Below are positions 37,777 to 50,334 of a DNA stretch of 64,000 bases, piece by piece. This DNA comes from Hippophae tibetana (Eukaryota; Streptophyta; Magnoliopsida; Rosales; Elaeagnaceae). The notes below the pieces were generated by a model. It made no database searches and had not been told where the DNA came from. It saw only the letters and a program-made list of their open reading frames with translations. The stretch lies in assembly GCA_037013495.1 (NCBI GenBank), contig CM072803.1:55503627-55567626 (forward strand), given 5' to 3'. Position numbers and translations under genes: made by a program. How positions within the stretch are numbered: the stretch's first letter is position 1; every line of letters begins with the position of its first letter.

Positions 37777-40700
37777 TGGATTGCATCGTAATGAATTTGC
37801 CTTTGGTTGTCCCTTTCTCCCTAGAAATCTAGGTTTCAAACCCATTCTAAGAGTAAGAGTTAGTGAAATATGAAGCTACATATTACGCTCATCCACAATA
37901 GCAATTTTTCTAGCTAGGTAACAAAAAGTTTACAAATGATGTCTGAAACAACCTCTATCCATCAACATTTTTCATTTGGAAGGGAGGTAATATAATTTGC
38001 ATGAATTTTCCTGTGCGGGGAATTAGGACTTACAAAGGAAAAAAAATAATCATAGATCATGAGGAAAAATCAATAAGGGGATAATAATACATAATCATTT
38101 TCTCATATCTATATTATAAAAGAAAGTTGGCAAAATAAATACTACGCGTTTTATTTCGTAATAATTATGATATATTTAAGTGAAATTATTACGTCTTATG
38201 ATGCAAAACTATTTAAATTTGAAATTTTGTTCATTATTCTAAATAAGAGATCAATAATTCTCATTTTTGACTCATTTTTGACATCAATATTATTAACTTA
38301 TTTATAAGTTATTGTGGTTTTTTTGGATGGCATCGTAATGAATTTTCCTTTGGTTGTCCCTTTCTCCCTAGAAATCTAGGTTTCAAACCCATTCTAAGAG
38401 TAAGAGTAAGTGAAATATGATTCTACATATTACGCTCATCCACAATAGCAATTTTTCTAGCTCGGTAAAAAAATGTTTACAAATGATGTCTGAAACAACC
38501 TCTATCCATCAACATTTTTCATTTGGAAGGGAGGTAATATAATTTGCATGAATTTTCTGTGCGGGGAATTAGGACTTACAAAGGAAAAAAAATAATCATA
38601 GATCATGAGGAAAAATCAATAAGGGGATAATAATACATAATCATTTTCTCATATCTATATTATAAAAGAAAGTTGGCAAAATAAATACTATGCGTTTTAT
38701 TTCCTAATAATTATGATATATTTAAGTGAAATTATTACGTCTTATGATGCAAAACTATTTAAATTTGAAATTTTGTTCATTATTCTAAATAAGAGATCAA
38801 TAATTCTCATTTTCGACTCATTTTTGACATCAATTTTCTTAACTTATTTATAAGTTATTTTCGTTTTTTTGGACGGTATCGTAATGAATTTGCCTTTGGT
38901 TGTCCCCTTCTCCCTAGAAATCTAGGTTTCAAACCTATTCTAAGAGTAAGAGTTAGTGAAATATGATGCTACATATTACGCTCATCCCCAATAGCAATTT
39001 TTCTAGCTAGGTAACAAAAAGTTTACAAATGATGTCTGAAACAACCTCTATCCATCAACATTTTTCATTTGGAAGGGAGGTAATATAATTTGCATGAATT
39101 TGCCTGTGCGGGGAATTAGGACTTACAAAGGAAAGAAAATAATCATAGATCATCGAGAAAAATCAATAAGGGGAAAATAAAACATAACCATTTTCTCATG
39201 TCTATATTATAAAAGAAAGTTGGCGAAATAAATACTACGCGTTTTATTTCCTAATAATTATGATATACTTAAATGAAATTATTCGTCTTATGATGCAAAA
39301 CTATTTAAATTTGAAATTTTGTTCATTATTCTAAATAAGAGATCAATAATTCTCATTTTCGACTCATTTTTGACATCAATATTCTTAACTTATTTATAAG
39401 TTATTTTCGTTTTTTTCGATGGCATCGTAATGAATTTGCCTTTGGTTGTCCCCTTCTCCCTAGAAATCTAGGTTTCAAACCTATTCTAAGAGTAAGAGTT
39501 AGTGAAATATGATGCTACATATTACGCTCATCCCCAATAGCAATTTTTCTAGCTAGGTAACAAAAAGTTTACAAATGATGTCTGAAACAACCTCTATCCA
39601 TCAACATTTTTCATAGGTAATATAATTTGCATGAATTTGCCTATGCGGGGAATTAGGAATTACAAAGGAAAGAAAATAATCATAGATCATGAGGAAAAAT
39701 CAATAAGGGGAAAATAAAATATAATCATCTTCTCATATCTATATTATAAAAGAAAGTTGTCGAAATAAATACTACGCGTTTTATTTCCTAAAAATTATGA
39801 TATATATTTAAGTGAAATTATTACATGTTATGATGCAAAACTATTTAAATTTGAAATTTTGTTCATTATTCTAAATAAGAGATCAATAATTCTCATTTTC
39901 GACTCATTTTTGACATCAATATTCTTAACTTATTTATAAGTTATTTTGGTTTCTTTGGATGGCATCGTAATGAATTTGCCTTTGGTTGTCCCCTTCTCCC
40001 TAGAAATCTAGGTTTCAAACCCATTCTAAGAGTAAGAGTTAGTGAAATATGAAGCTACATATTACGCTCATCCACAATAGCAATTTTTCTAGCTAGGTAA
40101 CAAAAAGTTTACAAATGATGTCTGAAACAACCTCTATCCATCAACATTTTTCATTTGGAAGGGAGGTAATATAATTTGCATGAATTTGCCTGTGCGGGGA
40201 ATTAGGACTTACAAAGGAAAGAAAATAATCATAGATCATGAGGAAAAATCAATACGGGGAAAATGAAACATAATCATTTTCTCATATCTATATTATAAAA
40301 GAAAGTTCTCGAAATAAATACTACGCGTTTTATTTCCTAATAATTATGATATGTATTTAAGTGAAATTATTACGTCTTATGATGCAAAACTATTTAAATT
40401 TGAAATTTTGTTCATTATTCTAAATAAGAGATCAATAATTCTCATTTTCGACTCATTTTTGACATCAATATTCTTAACTTATTTATAAGTTATTGTGATT
40501 TTATTGGATTGCATCGTAATGAATTTGCCTTTGGTTGTCCCTTTCTCCCTAGAAATCTAGGTTTCAAACCCATTCTAAGAGTAAGAGTTAGTGAAATATG
40601 AAGCTACATATTACGCTCATCCACAATAGCAATTTTTCTAGCTAGGTAACAAAAAGTTTACAAATGATGTCTGAAACAACCTCTATCCATCAACATTTTT

Positions 40701-41051
40701 CATTTGGAAGGGAGGTAATATAATTTGCATGAATTTTCCTGTGCGGGGAATTAGGACTTACAAAGGAAAAAAAATAATCATAGATCATGAGGAAAAATCA
40801 ATAAGGGGATAATAATACATAATCATTTTCTCATATCTATATTATAAAAGAAAGTTGGCAAAATAAATACTATGTGTTTTATTTCCTAATAATTATGATA
40901 TATTTAAGTGAAATTATTACGTCTTATGATGCAAAACTATTTAAATTTGAAATTTTGTTCATTATTCTAAATAAGAGATCAATAATTCTCATTTTCGACT
41001 CATTTTTGACATCAATATTATTAACTTATTTATAAGTTATTGTGGTTTTTT
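37777..41051. repeat. 6-monomer HOR, 3,275 bp, copy 2 (monomers 70-75)
   Basis: Anchors are at 37777, 38324, 38870, 39416, 39956 and 40505. This is a near-perfect copy of the preceding 3,275 bp. By eye I could pick out only about ten differences: a one-base loss in 'GAATTTTCTG' (monomer 71), 'CAATTTTC' (72), 'ATCATCTTC' (73), 'GATGCAAAAC' against 'GATACAAAAC' (74), 'GATTTTATTGG' (75), and a few others. This is one of the youngest-looking duplications in the window. Confidence 0.93.
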
Positions 41052-43233
41052 TGGATGGTATCGTAATGAATTTTCCTTTGGTTGTCCCTTTCTCCCTAGA
41101 AATCTAGGTTTCAAACCCATTCTAAGAGTAAGAGTAAGTGAAATATGATTCTACATATTACGCTCATCCCCAATAGCAATTTTTCTAGCTAGGTAACAAA
41201 AAGTTTACAAATGATGTCTGAAACAACCTCTATCCATCAACATTTTTCATTTGGAAGGGAGGTAATATAATTTGCATGAATTTGCCTGTGCGGGGAATTA
41301 GGACTTACAAAGGAAAGAAAATAATCATAGATCATCGAGAAAAATCAATAAGGGGAAAATAAAACATAACCATTTTCTCATGTCTATATTATAAAAGAAA
41401 GTTGGCGAAATAAATAATACGCGTTTTATTTCCTAATAATTATGATATACTTAAATGAAATTATTCGTCTTATGATGCAAAACTATTTAAATTTGAAATT
41501 TTGTTCATTATTCTAAATAAGAGATCAATAATTCTCATTTTCGACTCATTTTTGACATCAATATTCTTAACTTATTTATAAGTTATTTTCGTTTTTTTCG
41601 ATGGCATCGTAATGAATTTGCCTTTGGTTGTCCCCTTCTCCCTAGAAATCTAGGTTTCAAACCTATTCTAAGAGTAAGAGTTAGTGAAATATGATGCTAC
41701 ATATTACGCTCATCCCCAATAGCAATTTTTCTAGCTAGGTAACAAAAAGTTTACAAATGATGTCTGAAACAACCTCTATCCATCAACATTTTTCATAGGT
41801 AATATAATTTGCATGAATTTGCCTATGCGGGGAATTAGGAATTACAAAGGAAAGAAAATAATCATAGATCATGAGGAAAAATCAATAAGGGGAAAATAAA
41901 ACATAATCATTTTCTCATATCTATATTATAAAAGAAAGTTGTCGAAATAAATACTACGCGTTTTATTTCCTAATAATTATGATATATATTTAAGTGAAAT
42001 TATTACATGTTATGATGCAAAACTATTTAAATTTGAAATTTTGTTCATTATTCTAAATAAGAGATCAATAATTCTCATTTTCGACTCATTTTTGACATCA
42101 ATATTCTTAACTTATTTATAAGTTATTTTGGTTTCTTTGGATGGCATCGTAATGAATTTGCCTTTGGTTGTCCCCTTCTCCCTAGAAATCTAGGTTTCAA
42201 ACCCATTCTAAGAGTAAGAGTTAGTGAAATATGAAGCTACATAATACGCTCATCCACAATAGCAATTTTTCTAGCTAGGTAACAAAAAGTTTACAAATGA
42301 TGTCAGAAACAACCTCTATCCATCAACATTTTTCATTTGGAAGGGAGGTAATATAATTTGCATGAATTTGCCTGTGCGGGGAATTAGGACTTACAAAGGA
42401 AAGAAAATAATCATAGATCATGAGGAAAAATCAATACGGGGAAAATGAAACATAATCATTTTCTCATATCTATATTATAAAAGAAAGTTCTCGAAATAAA
42501 TTCTACGCGTTTTATTTCCTAATAATTATGATATGTATTTAAGTGAAATTATTACGTCTTATGATGGAAAACTATTTAAATTTGAAATTTTGTTCATTAT
42601 TCTAAATAAGAGATCAATAATTCTCATTTTCGACTCATTTTTGACATCAATATTCTTAACTTATTTATAAGTTATTGTGATTTTTTTGGATTGCATCGTA
42701 ATGAATTTGCCTTTGGTTGTCCCTTTCTCCCTAGAAATCTAGGTTTCAAACCCATTCTAAGAGTAAGAGTTAGTGAAATATGAAGCTACATATTACGCTC
42801 ATCCACAATAGCAATTTTTCTAGCTAGGTAACAAAAAGTTTACAAATGATGTCTGAAACAACCTCTATCCATCAACATTTTTCATTTGGAAGGGAGGTAA
42901 TATAATTTGCATGAATTTTCCTGTGCGGGGAATTAGGACTTACAAAGGAAAAAAAATAATCATAGATCATGAGGAAAAATCAATAAGGGGATAATAATAC
43001 ATAATCATTTTCTCATATCTATATTATAAAAGAAAGTTGGCAAAATAAATACTATGCGTTTTATTTCCTAATAATTATGATATATTTAAGTGAAATTATT
43101 ACGTCTTATGATGCAAAACTATTTAAATTTGAAATTTTGTTCATTATTCTAAATAAGAGATCAATAATTCTCATTTTCGACTCATTTTTGACATCAATAT
43201 TATTAACTTATTTATAAGTTATTGTGGTTTTTT
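41052..43233. repeat. 4-monomer HOR, 2,182 bp, copy 1 (monomers 76-79)
   Basis: Anchors are at 41052, 41598, 42138 and 42687. The order is a 'GGATGGTATCG' monomer (547-type B head with a 'CATCGAG', 'CATAACC', 'ATATACTTAAATG' body), a 'TTTCGATGG' monomer with the 9-bp deletion, a 'TTGGTTTCTTTGG' monomer with 'TACGGGG' and 'GTTCTCG', and a 'GGATTGC' monomer. Monomers 73-75 upstream already fit the same 2,182-bp phase for the last three positions. The 4-mer may therefore have arisen from the end of the 6-mer. Confidence 0.9.
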
Positions 43234-45415
43234 TGGATGGTATCGTAATGAATTTTCCTTTGGTTGTCCCTTTCTCCCTAGAAATCTAGGTTTCAAACCC
43301 ATTCTAAGAGTAAGAGTAAGTGAAATATGATTCTACATATTACGCTCATCCCCAATAGCAATTTTTCTAGCTAGGTAACAAAAAGTTTACAAATGATGTC
43401 TGAAACAACCTCTATCCATCAACATTTTTCATTTGGAAGGGAGGTAATATAATTTGCATGAATTTGCCTGTGCGGGGAATTAGGACTTACAAAGGAAAGA
43501 AAATAATCATAGATCATCGAGAAAAATCAATAAGGGGAAAATAAAACATAACCATTTTCTCATGTCTATATTATAAAAGAAAGTTGGCGAAATAAATACT
43601 ACGCGTTTTATTTCCTAATAATTATGATATACTTAAATGAAATTATTCGTCTTATGATGCAAAACTATTTAAATTTGAAATTTTGTTCATTATTCTAAAT
43701 AAGAGATCAATAATTCTCATTTTCGACTCATTTTTGACATCAATATTCTTAACTTATTTATAAGTTATTTTCGTTTTTTTCGATGGCATCGTAATGAATT
43801 TGCCTTTGGTTGTCCCCTTCTCCCTAGAAATCTAGGTTTCAAACCTATTCTAAGAGTAAGAGTTAGTGAAATATGATGCTACATATTACGCTCATCCCCA
43901 ATAGCAATTTTTCTAGCTAGGTAACAAAAAGTTTACAAATGATGTCTGAAACAACCTCTATCCATCAACATTTTTCATAGGTAATATAATTTGCATGAAT
44001 TTGCCTATGCGGGGAATTAGGAATTACAAAGGAAAGAAAATAATCATAGATCATGAGGAAAAATCAATAAGGGGAAAATAAAATATAATCATTTTCTCAT
44101 ATCTATATTATAAAAGAAAGTTGTCGAAATAAATACTACGCGTTTTATTTCCTAAAAATTATGATATATATTTAAGTGAAATTATTACATGTTATGATGC
44201 AAAACTATTTAAATTTGAAATTTTGTTCATTATTCTAAATAAGAGATCAATAATTCTCATTTTCGACTCATTTTTGACATCAATATTCTTAACTTATTTA
44301 TAAGTTATTTTGGTTTCTTTGGATGGCATCGTAATGAATTTGCCTTTGGTTGTCCCCTTCTCCCTAGAAATCTAGGTTTCAAACCCATTCTAAGAGTAAG
44401 AGTTAGTGAAATATGAAGCTACATATTACGCTCATCCACAATAGCAATTTTTCTAGCTAGGTAACAAAAAGTTTACAAATGATGTCTGAAACAACCTCTA
44501 TCCATCAACATTTTTCATTTGGAAGGGAGGTAATATAATTTGCATGAATTTGCCTGTGCGGGGAATTAGGACTTACAAAGGAAAGAAAATAATCATAAAT
44601 CATGAGGAAAAATCAATACGGGGAAAATGAAACATAATCATTTTCTCATATCTATATTATAAAAGAAAGTTCTCGAAATAAATTCTACGCGTTTTATTTC
44701 CTAATAATTATGATATGTATTTAAGTGAAATTATTACGTCTTATGATGCAAAACTATTTAAATTTGAAATTTTGTTCATTATTCTAAATAAGAGATCAAT
44801 AATTCTCATTTTCGACTCATTTTTGACATCAATATTCTTAACTTATTTATAAGTTATTGTGATTTTTTTGGATTGCATCGTAATGAATCTGCCTTTGGTT
44901 GTCCCTTTCTCCGTAGAAATCTAGGTTTCAAACCCATTCTAAGAGTAAGAGTTAGTGAAATATGAAGCTACATATTACGCTCATCCACAATAGCAATTTT
45001 TCTAGCTAGGTAACAAAAAGTTTACAAATGATGTCTGAAACAACCTCTATCCATCAACATTTTTCATTTGGAAGGGAGGTAATATAATTTGCATGAATTT
45101 TCCTGTGCGGGGAATTAGGACTTACAAAGGAAAAAAAATAATCATGGATCATGAGGAAAAATCAATAAGGGGATAATAATACATAATCATTTTCTCATAT
45201 CTATATTATAAAAGAAAGTTGGCAAAATAAATACTATGCGTTTTATTTCCTAATAATTATGATATATTTAAGTGAAATTATTACGTCTTATGATGCAAAA
45301 CTATTTAAATTTGAAATTTTGTTCATTATTCTAAATAAGAGATCAATAATTCTCATTTTCGACTCATTTTTGACATCAATATTCTTAACTTATTTATAAG
45401 TTATTTTCGTTTTTT
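43234..45415. repeat. 4-monomer HOR, 2,182 bp, copy 2 (monomers 80-83)
   Basis: Anchors are at 43234, 43780, 44320 and 44869, each exactly 2,182 bp after its counterpart. Monomer 82 shares 'AAATTCTACGCG' with monomer 78. Monomer 83 differs from monomer 79 by 'GAATCTGCC', 'CTCCGTAG' and 'CATGGATCATG'. The last two become common in the 'GGATTGC' monomers further right. Confidence 0.9.
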
Positions 45416-48149
45416 TCGATGGCATCGTAATGAATTTGCCTTTGGTTGTCCCCTTCTCCCTAGAAATCTAGGTTTCAAACCTATTCTAAGAGTAAGAGTT
45501 AGTGAAATATGATGCTACATATTACGCTCATCCCCAATAGCAATTTTTCTAGCTAGGTAACAAAAAGTTTACAAATGATGTCTGAAACAACCTCTATCCA
45601 TCAACATTTTTCATTTGGAAGGGAGGTAATATAATTTTCATGAATTTGCCTGTGCGGGGAATTAGGACTTACAAAGGAAAAAAAATAATCATAGATCATG
45701 AGGAAAAATCAATAAGGGGATAATAATACATAATCATTTTCTCATATCTATATTATAAAAGAAAGATTGCAAAATAAATACTACGCGTTTTATTTCCTAA
45801 TAATTATGATATATTTAAATGAAATTATTCGTCTTATGATGCAAAACTATTTAAATTTGAAATTTTGTTCATTATTCTAAATAAGAGATCAATAATTCTC
45901 ATTTTCGACTCATTTTTGACATCAATATTCTTAACTTATTTATAAGTTATTGTGATTTTTTTGGATTGCATCGTAATGAATCTGCCTTTGGTTGTCCCTT
46001 TCTCCGTAGAAATCTAGGTTTCAAACCCATTCTAAGAGTAAGAGTTAGTGAAATATGAAGCTACATATTACGCTCATCCACAATAGCAATTTTTCTAGCT
46101 AGGTAACAAAAAGTTTACAAATGATGTCTGAAACAACCTCTATCCATCAACATTTTTCATTTGGAAGGGAGGTAATATAATTTGCATGAATTTGCCTGTG
46201 CGGGGAATTAGGACTTACAAAGGAAAGAAAATAATCATAGATCATCGAGAAAAATCAATAAGGGGAAAATAAAACATAACCATTTTCTCATGTCTATATT
46301 ATAAAAGAAAGTTGGCGAAATAAATACTACGCGTTTTATTTCCTAATAATTATGATATACTTAAATGAAATTATTCGTCTTATGATGCAAAACTATTTAA
46401 ATTTGAAATTTTGTTCATTATTCTAAATAAGAGATCAATAATTCTAATTTTCGACTCATTTTTGACATCAATATTCTTAACTTATTTATAAGTTATTTTC
46501 GTTTTTCTCGATGGCATCGTAATGAATTTGCCTTTGGTTGTCCCCTTCTCCCTAGAAATCTAGGTTTCAAACCTATTCTAAGAGTAAGAGTTAGTGAAAT
46601 ATGATGCTACATATTACGCTCATCCCCAATAGCAATTTTTCTAGCTAGGTAACAAAAAGTTTACAAATGATGTCTGAAACAACCTCTATCCATCAACATT
46701 TTTCATTTGGAAGGGAGGTAATATAATTTGCATGAATTTGCCTGTGCGGGGAATTAGGACTTACAAAGGAAAGAAAATAATCATAGATCATGAGGAAAAA
46801 TCAATACGGGGAAAATGAAACATAATCATTTTCTCATATCTATATTATAAAAGAAAGTTCTCGAAATAAATACTACGCGTTTTATTTCCTAATAATTATG
46901 ATATGTATTTAAGTGAAATTATTACGTCTTATGATGCAAAACTATTTAAATTTGAAATTTTGTTCATTATTCTAAATAAGAGATCAATAATTCTCATTTT
47001 CGACTCATTTTTGACATCAATATTCTTAACTTATTTATAAGTTATTGTGATTTTTTTGGATTGCATCGTAATGAATTTGCCTTTGGTTGTCCCTTTCTCC
47101 CTAGAAATCTAGGTTTCAAACCCATTCTAAGAGTAAGAGTTAGTGAAATATGAAGCTACATATTACGCTCATCCACAATAGCAATTTTTCTAGCTAGGTA
47201 ACAAAAAGTTTACAAATGATGTCTGAAACAACCTCTATCCATCAACATTTTTCATTTGGAAGGGAGGTAATATAATTTGCATGAATTTTCCTGTGCGGGG
47301 AATTAGGACTTACAAAGGAAAAAAAATAATCATGGATCATGAGGAAAAATCAATAAGGGGATAATAATACATAATCATTTTCTCATATCTATATTATAAA
47401 AGAAAGTTGGCAAAATAAATACTATGCGTTTTATTTCCTAATAATTATGATATATTTAAGTGAAATTATTACGTCTTATGATGCAAAACTATTTAAATTT
47501 GAAATTTTGTTCATTATTCTAAATAAGAGATCAATAATTCTCATTTTCGACTCATTTTTGACATCAATATTCTTAACTTATTTATAAGTTATTTTCGTTT
47601 TTTTCGATGGCATCGTAATGAATTTGCCTTTGGTTGTCCCCTTCTCCCTAGAAATCTAGGTTTCAAACCTATTCTAAGAGTAAGAGTTAGTGAAATATGA
47701 TGCTACATATTACGCTCATCCCCAATAGCAATTTTTCTAGCTAGGTAACAAAAAGTTTACAAATGATGTCTGAAACAACCTCTATCCATCAACATTTTTC
47801 ATTTGGAAGGGAGGTAATATAATTTGCATGAATTTGCCTGTGCGGGGAATTAGAACTTACAAAGGAAAGAAAATAATCATAGATCATCGAGAAAAATCAA
47901 TAAGGGGAAAATAAAACATAACCATTTTCTCATGTCTATATTATAAAAGAAAGTTGGCGAAATAAATACTACGCGTTTTATTTCCTAATAATTATGATAT
48001 ACTTAAATGAAATTATTCGTCTTATGATGCAAAACTATTTAAATTTGAAATTTTGTTCATTATTCTAAATAAGAGATCAATAATTCTCATTTTCGACTCA
48101 TTTTTGACATCAATATTCTTAACTTATTTATAAGTTATTTTCGTTTTTT
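45416..48149. repeat. Run of chimeric monomers (84-88)
   Basis: Anchors are at 45416, 45962, 46508, 47057 and 47604. The heads follow the usual subtypes but the bodies are exchanged. Monomer 84 has a 'TTTCGATGG' head with a 'GGATAATAATAC' and 'AAAGATTGCAAAAT' body that otherwise occurs only in monomers 7 and 12. Monomer 85 has the head of monomer 83 ('GAATCTGCC', 'CTCCGTAG') with the 'CATCGAG' and 'CATAACC' body. Monomer 86 has a 'TTTCTCGATGG' head with the 'TACGGGG' and 'GTTCTCG' body. Monomer 88 has a 'TTTCGATGG' head with the 'CATCGAG' body. In each case the switch lies within the monotonous central segment, where subtypes cannot be told apart. Confidence 0.85.
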
Positions 48150-50334
48150 TCGATGGCATCGTAATGAATTTGCCTTTGGTTGTCCCCTTCTCCCTAGAAA
48201 TCTAGGTTTCAAACCTATTCTAAGAGTAAGAGTTAGTGAAATATGATGCTACATATTACGCTCATCCCCAATAGCAATTTTTCTAGCTAGGTAACAAAAA
48301 GTTTACAAATGATGTCTGAAACAACCTCTATCCATCAACATTTTTCATAGGTAATATAATTTGCATGAATTTGCCTATGCGGGGAATTAGGAATTACAAA
48401 GGAAAGAAAATAATCATAGATCATGAGGAAAAATCAATAAGGGGAAAATAAAACATAATCATTTTCTCATATCTATATTATAAAAGAAAGTTGTCGAAAT
48501 AAATACTACGCGTTTTATTTCCTAATAATTATGATATATATTTAAGTGAAATTATTACATGTTATGATGCAAAACTATTTAAATTTGAAATTTTGTTCAT
48601 TATTCTAAATAAGAGATCAATAATTCTCATTTTCGACTCATTTTTGACATCAATATTCTTAACTTATTTATAAGTTATTTTGGTTTCTTTGGATGGCATC
48701 GTAATGAATTTGCCTTTGGTTGTCCCCTTCTCCCTAGAAATCTAGGTTTCAAACCCATTCTAAGAGTAAGAGTTAGTGAAATATGAAGCTACATATTACG
48801 CTCATCCACCATAGCAATTTTTCTAGCTAGGTAACAAAAAGTTTACAAATGATGTCTGAAACAACCTCTATCCATCAACATTTTTCATTTGGAAGGGAGG
48901 TAATATAATTTGCATGAATTTGCCTGTGCGGGGAATTAGGACTTACAAAGGAAAGAAAATAATCATAGATCATGAGGAAAAATCAATACGGGGAAAATGA
49001 AATATAATCATTTTCTCATATCTATATTATAAAAGAAAGTTCTCGAAATAAATTCTACGCGTTTTATTTCCTAAAAATTATGATATGTATTTAAGTGAAA
49101 TTATTACATGTTATGATGCAAAACTATTTAAATTTGAAATTTTGTTCATTATTCTAAATAAGAGATCAATAATTCTCATTTTCGACTCATTTTTGACATC
49201 AATATTCTTAACTTATTTATAAGTTATTTTGGTTTCTTTGGATGGCATCGTAATGAATTTGCCTTTGGTTGTCCCCTTCTCCCTAGAAATCTAGGTTTCA
49301 AACCCATTCTAAGAGTAAGAGTTAGTGAAATATGAAGCTACATATTACGCTCATCCACAATAGCAATTTTTCTAGCTAGGTAACAAAAAGTTTACAAATG
49401 ATGTCTGAAACAACCTCTATCCATCAACATTTTTCATTTGGAAGGGAGGTAATATAATTTGCATGAATTTGCCTGTGCGGGGAATTAGGACTTACAAAGG
49501 AAAGAAAATAATCATAGATCATGAGGAAAAATCAATACGGGGAAAATGAAACATAATCATTTTCTCATATCTATATTATAAAAGAAAGTTCTCGAAATAA
49601 ATACTACGCGTTTTATTTCCTAATAATTATGATATGTATTTAAGTGAAATTATTACGTCTTATGATGCAAAACTATTTAAATTTGAAATTTTGTTCATTA
49701 TTCTAAATAAGAGATCAATAATTCTCATTTTCGACTCATTTTTGACATCAATATTCTTAACTTATTTATAAGTTATTGTGATTTTTTTGGATTGCATCGT
49801 AATGAATTTGCCTTTGGTTGTCCCTTTCTCCCTAGAAATCTAGGTTTCAAACCCATTCTAAGAGTAAGAGTTAGTGAAATATGAAGCTACATATTACGCT
49901 CATCCACAATAGCAATTTTTCTAGCTAGGTAACAAAAAGTTTACAAATGATGTCTGAAACAACCTCTATCCATCAACATTTTTCATTTGGAAGGGAGGTA
50001 ATATAATTTGCATGAATTTTCCTGTGCGGGGAATTAGGACTTACAAAGGAAAAAAAATAATCATGGATCATGAGGAAAAATCAATAAGGGGATAATAATA
50101 CATAATCATTTTCTCATATCTATATTATAAAAGAAAGTTGGCAAAATAAATACTATGCGTTTTATTTCCTAATAATTATGATATATTTAAGTGAAATTAT
50201 TACGTCTTATGATGCAAAACTATTTAAATTTGAAATTTTGTTCATTATTCTAAATAAGAGATCAATAATTCTCATTTTCGACTCATTTTTGACATCAATA
50301 TTCTTAACTTATTTATAAGTTATTTTCGTTTTTT
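48150..50334. repeat. 4-monomer HOR, 2,185 bp, copy 1 (monomers 89-92)
   Basis: Anchors are at 48150, 48690, 49239 and 49788. The order is a 'TTTCGATGG' monomer with the 9-bp deletion, two consecutive 'TTGGTTTCTTTGG' monomers, and a 'GGATTGC' monomer with 'CATGGATCATG'. The first of the two 'CTTTGG' monomers carries the private 'CATCCACCATAGC' and 'CCTAAAAATTATG' with 'ACATGTTATG'. It looks like a head/tail fusion of neighbouring subtypes. Confidence 0.9.

Noticed and set aside
45416..48149. Reading the irregular monomers as a different satellite family
   Set aside because: Every segment matches a subtype present elsewhere in the window. They are chimeras of the same family.
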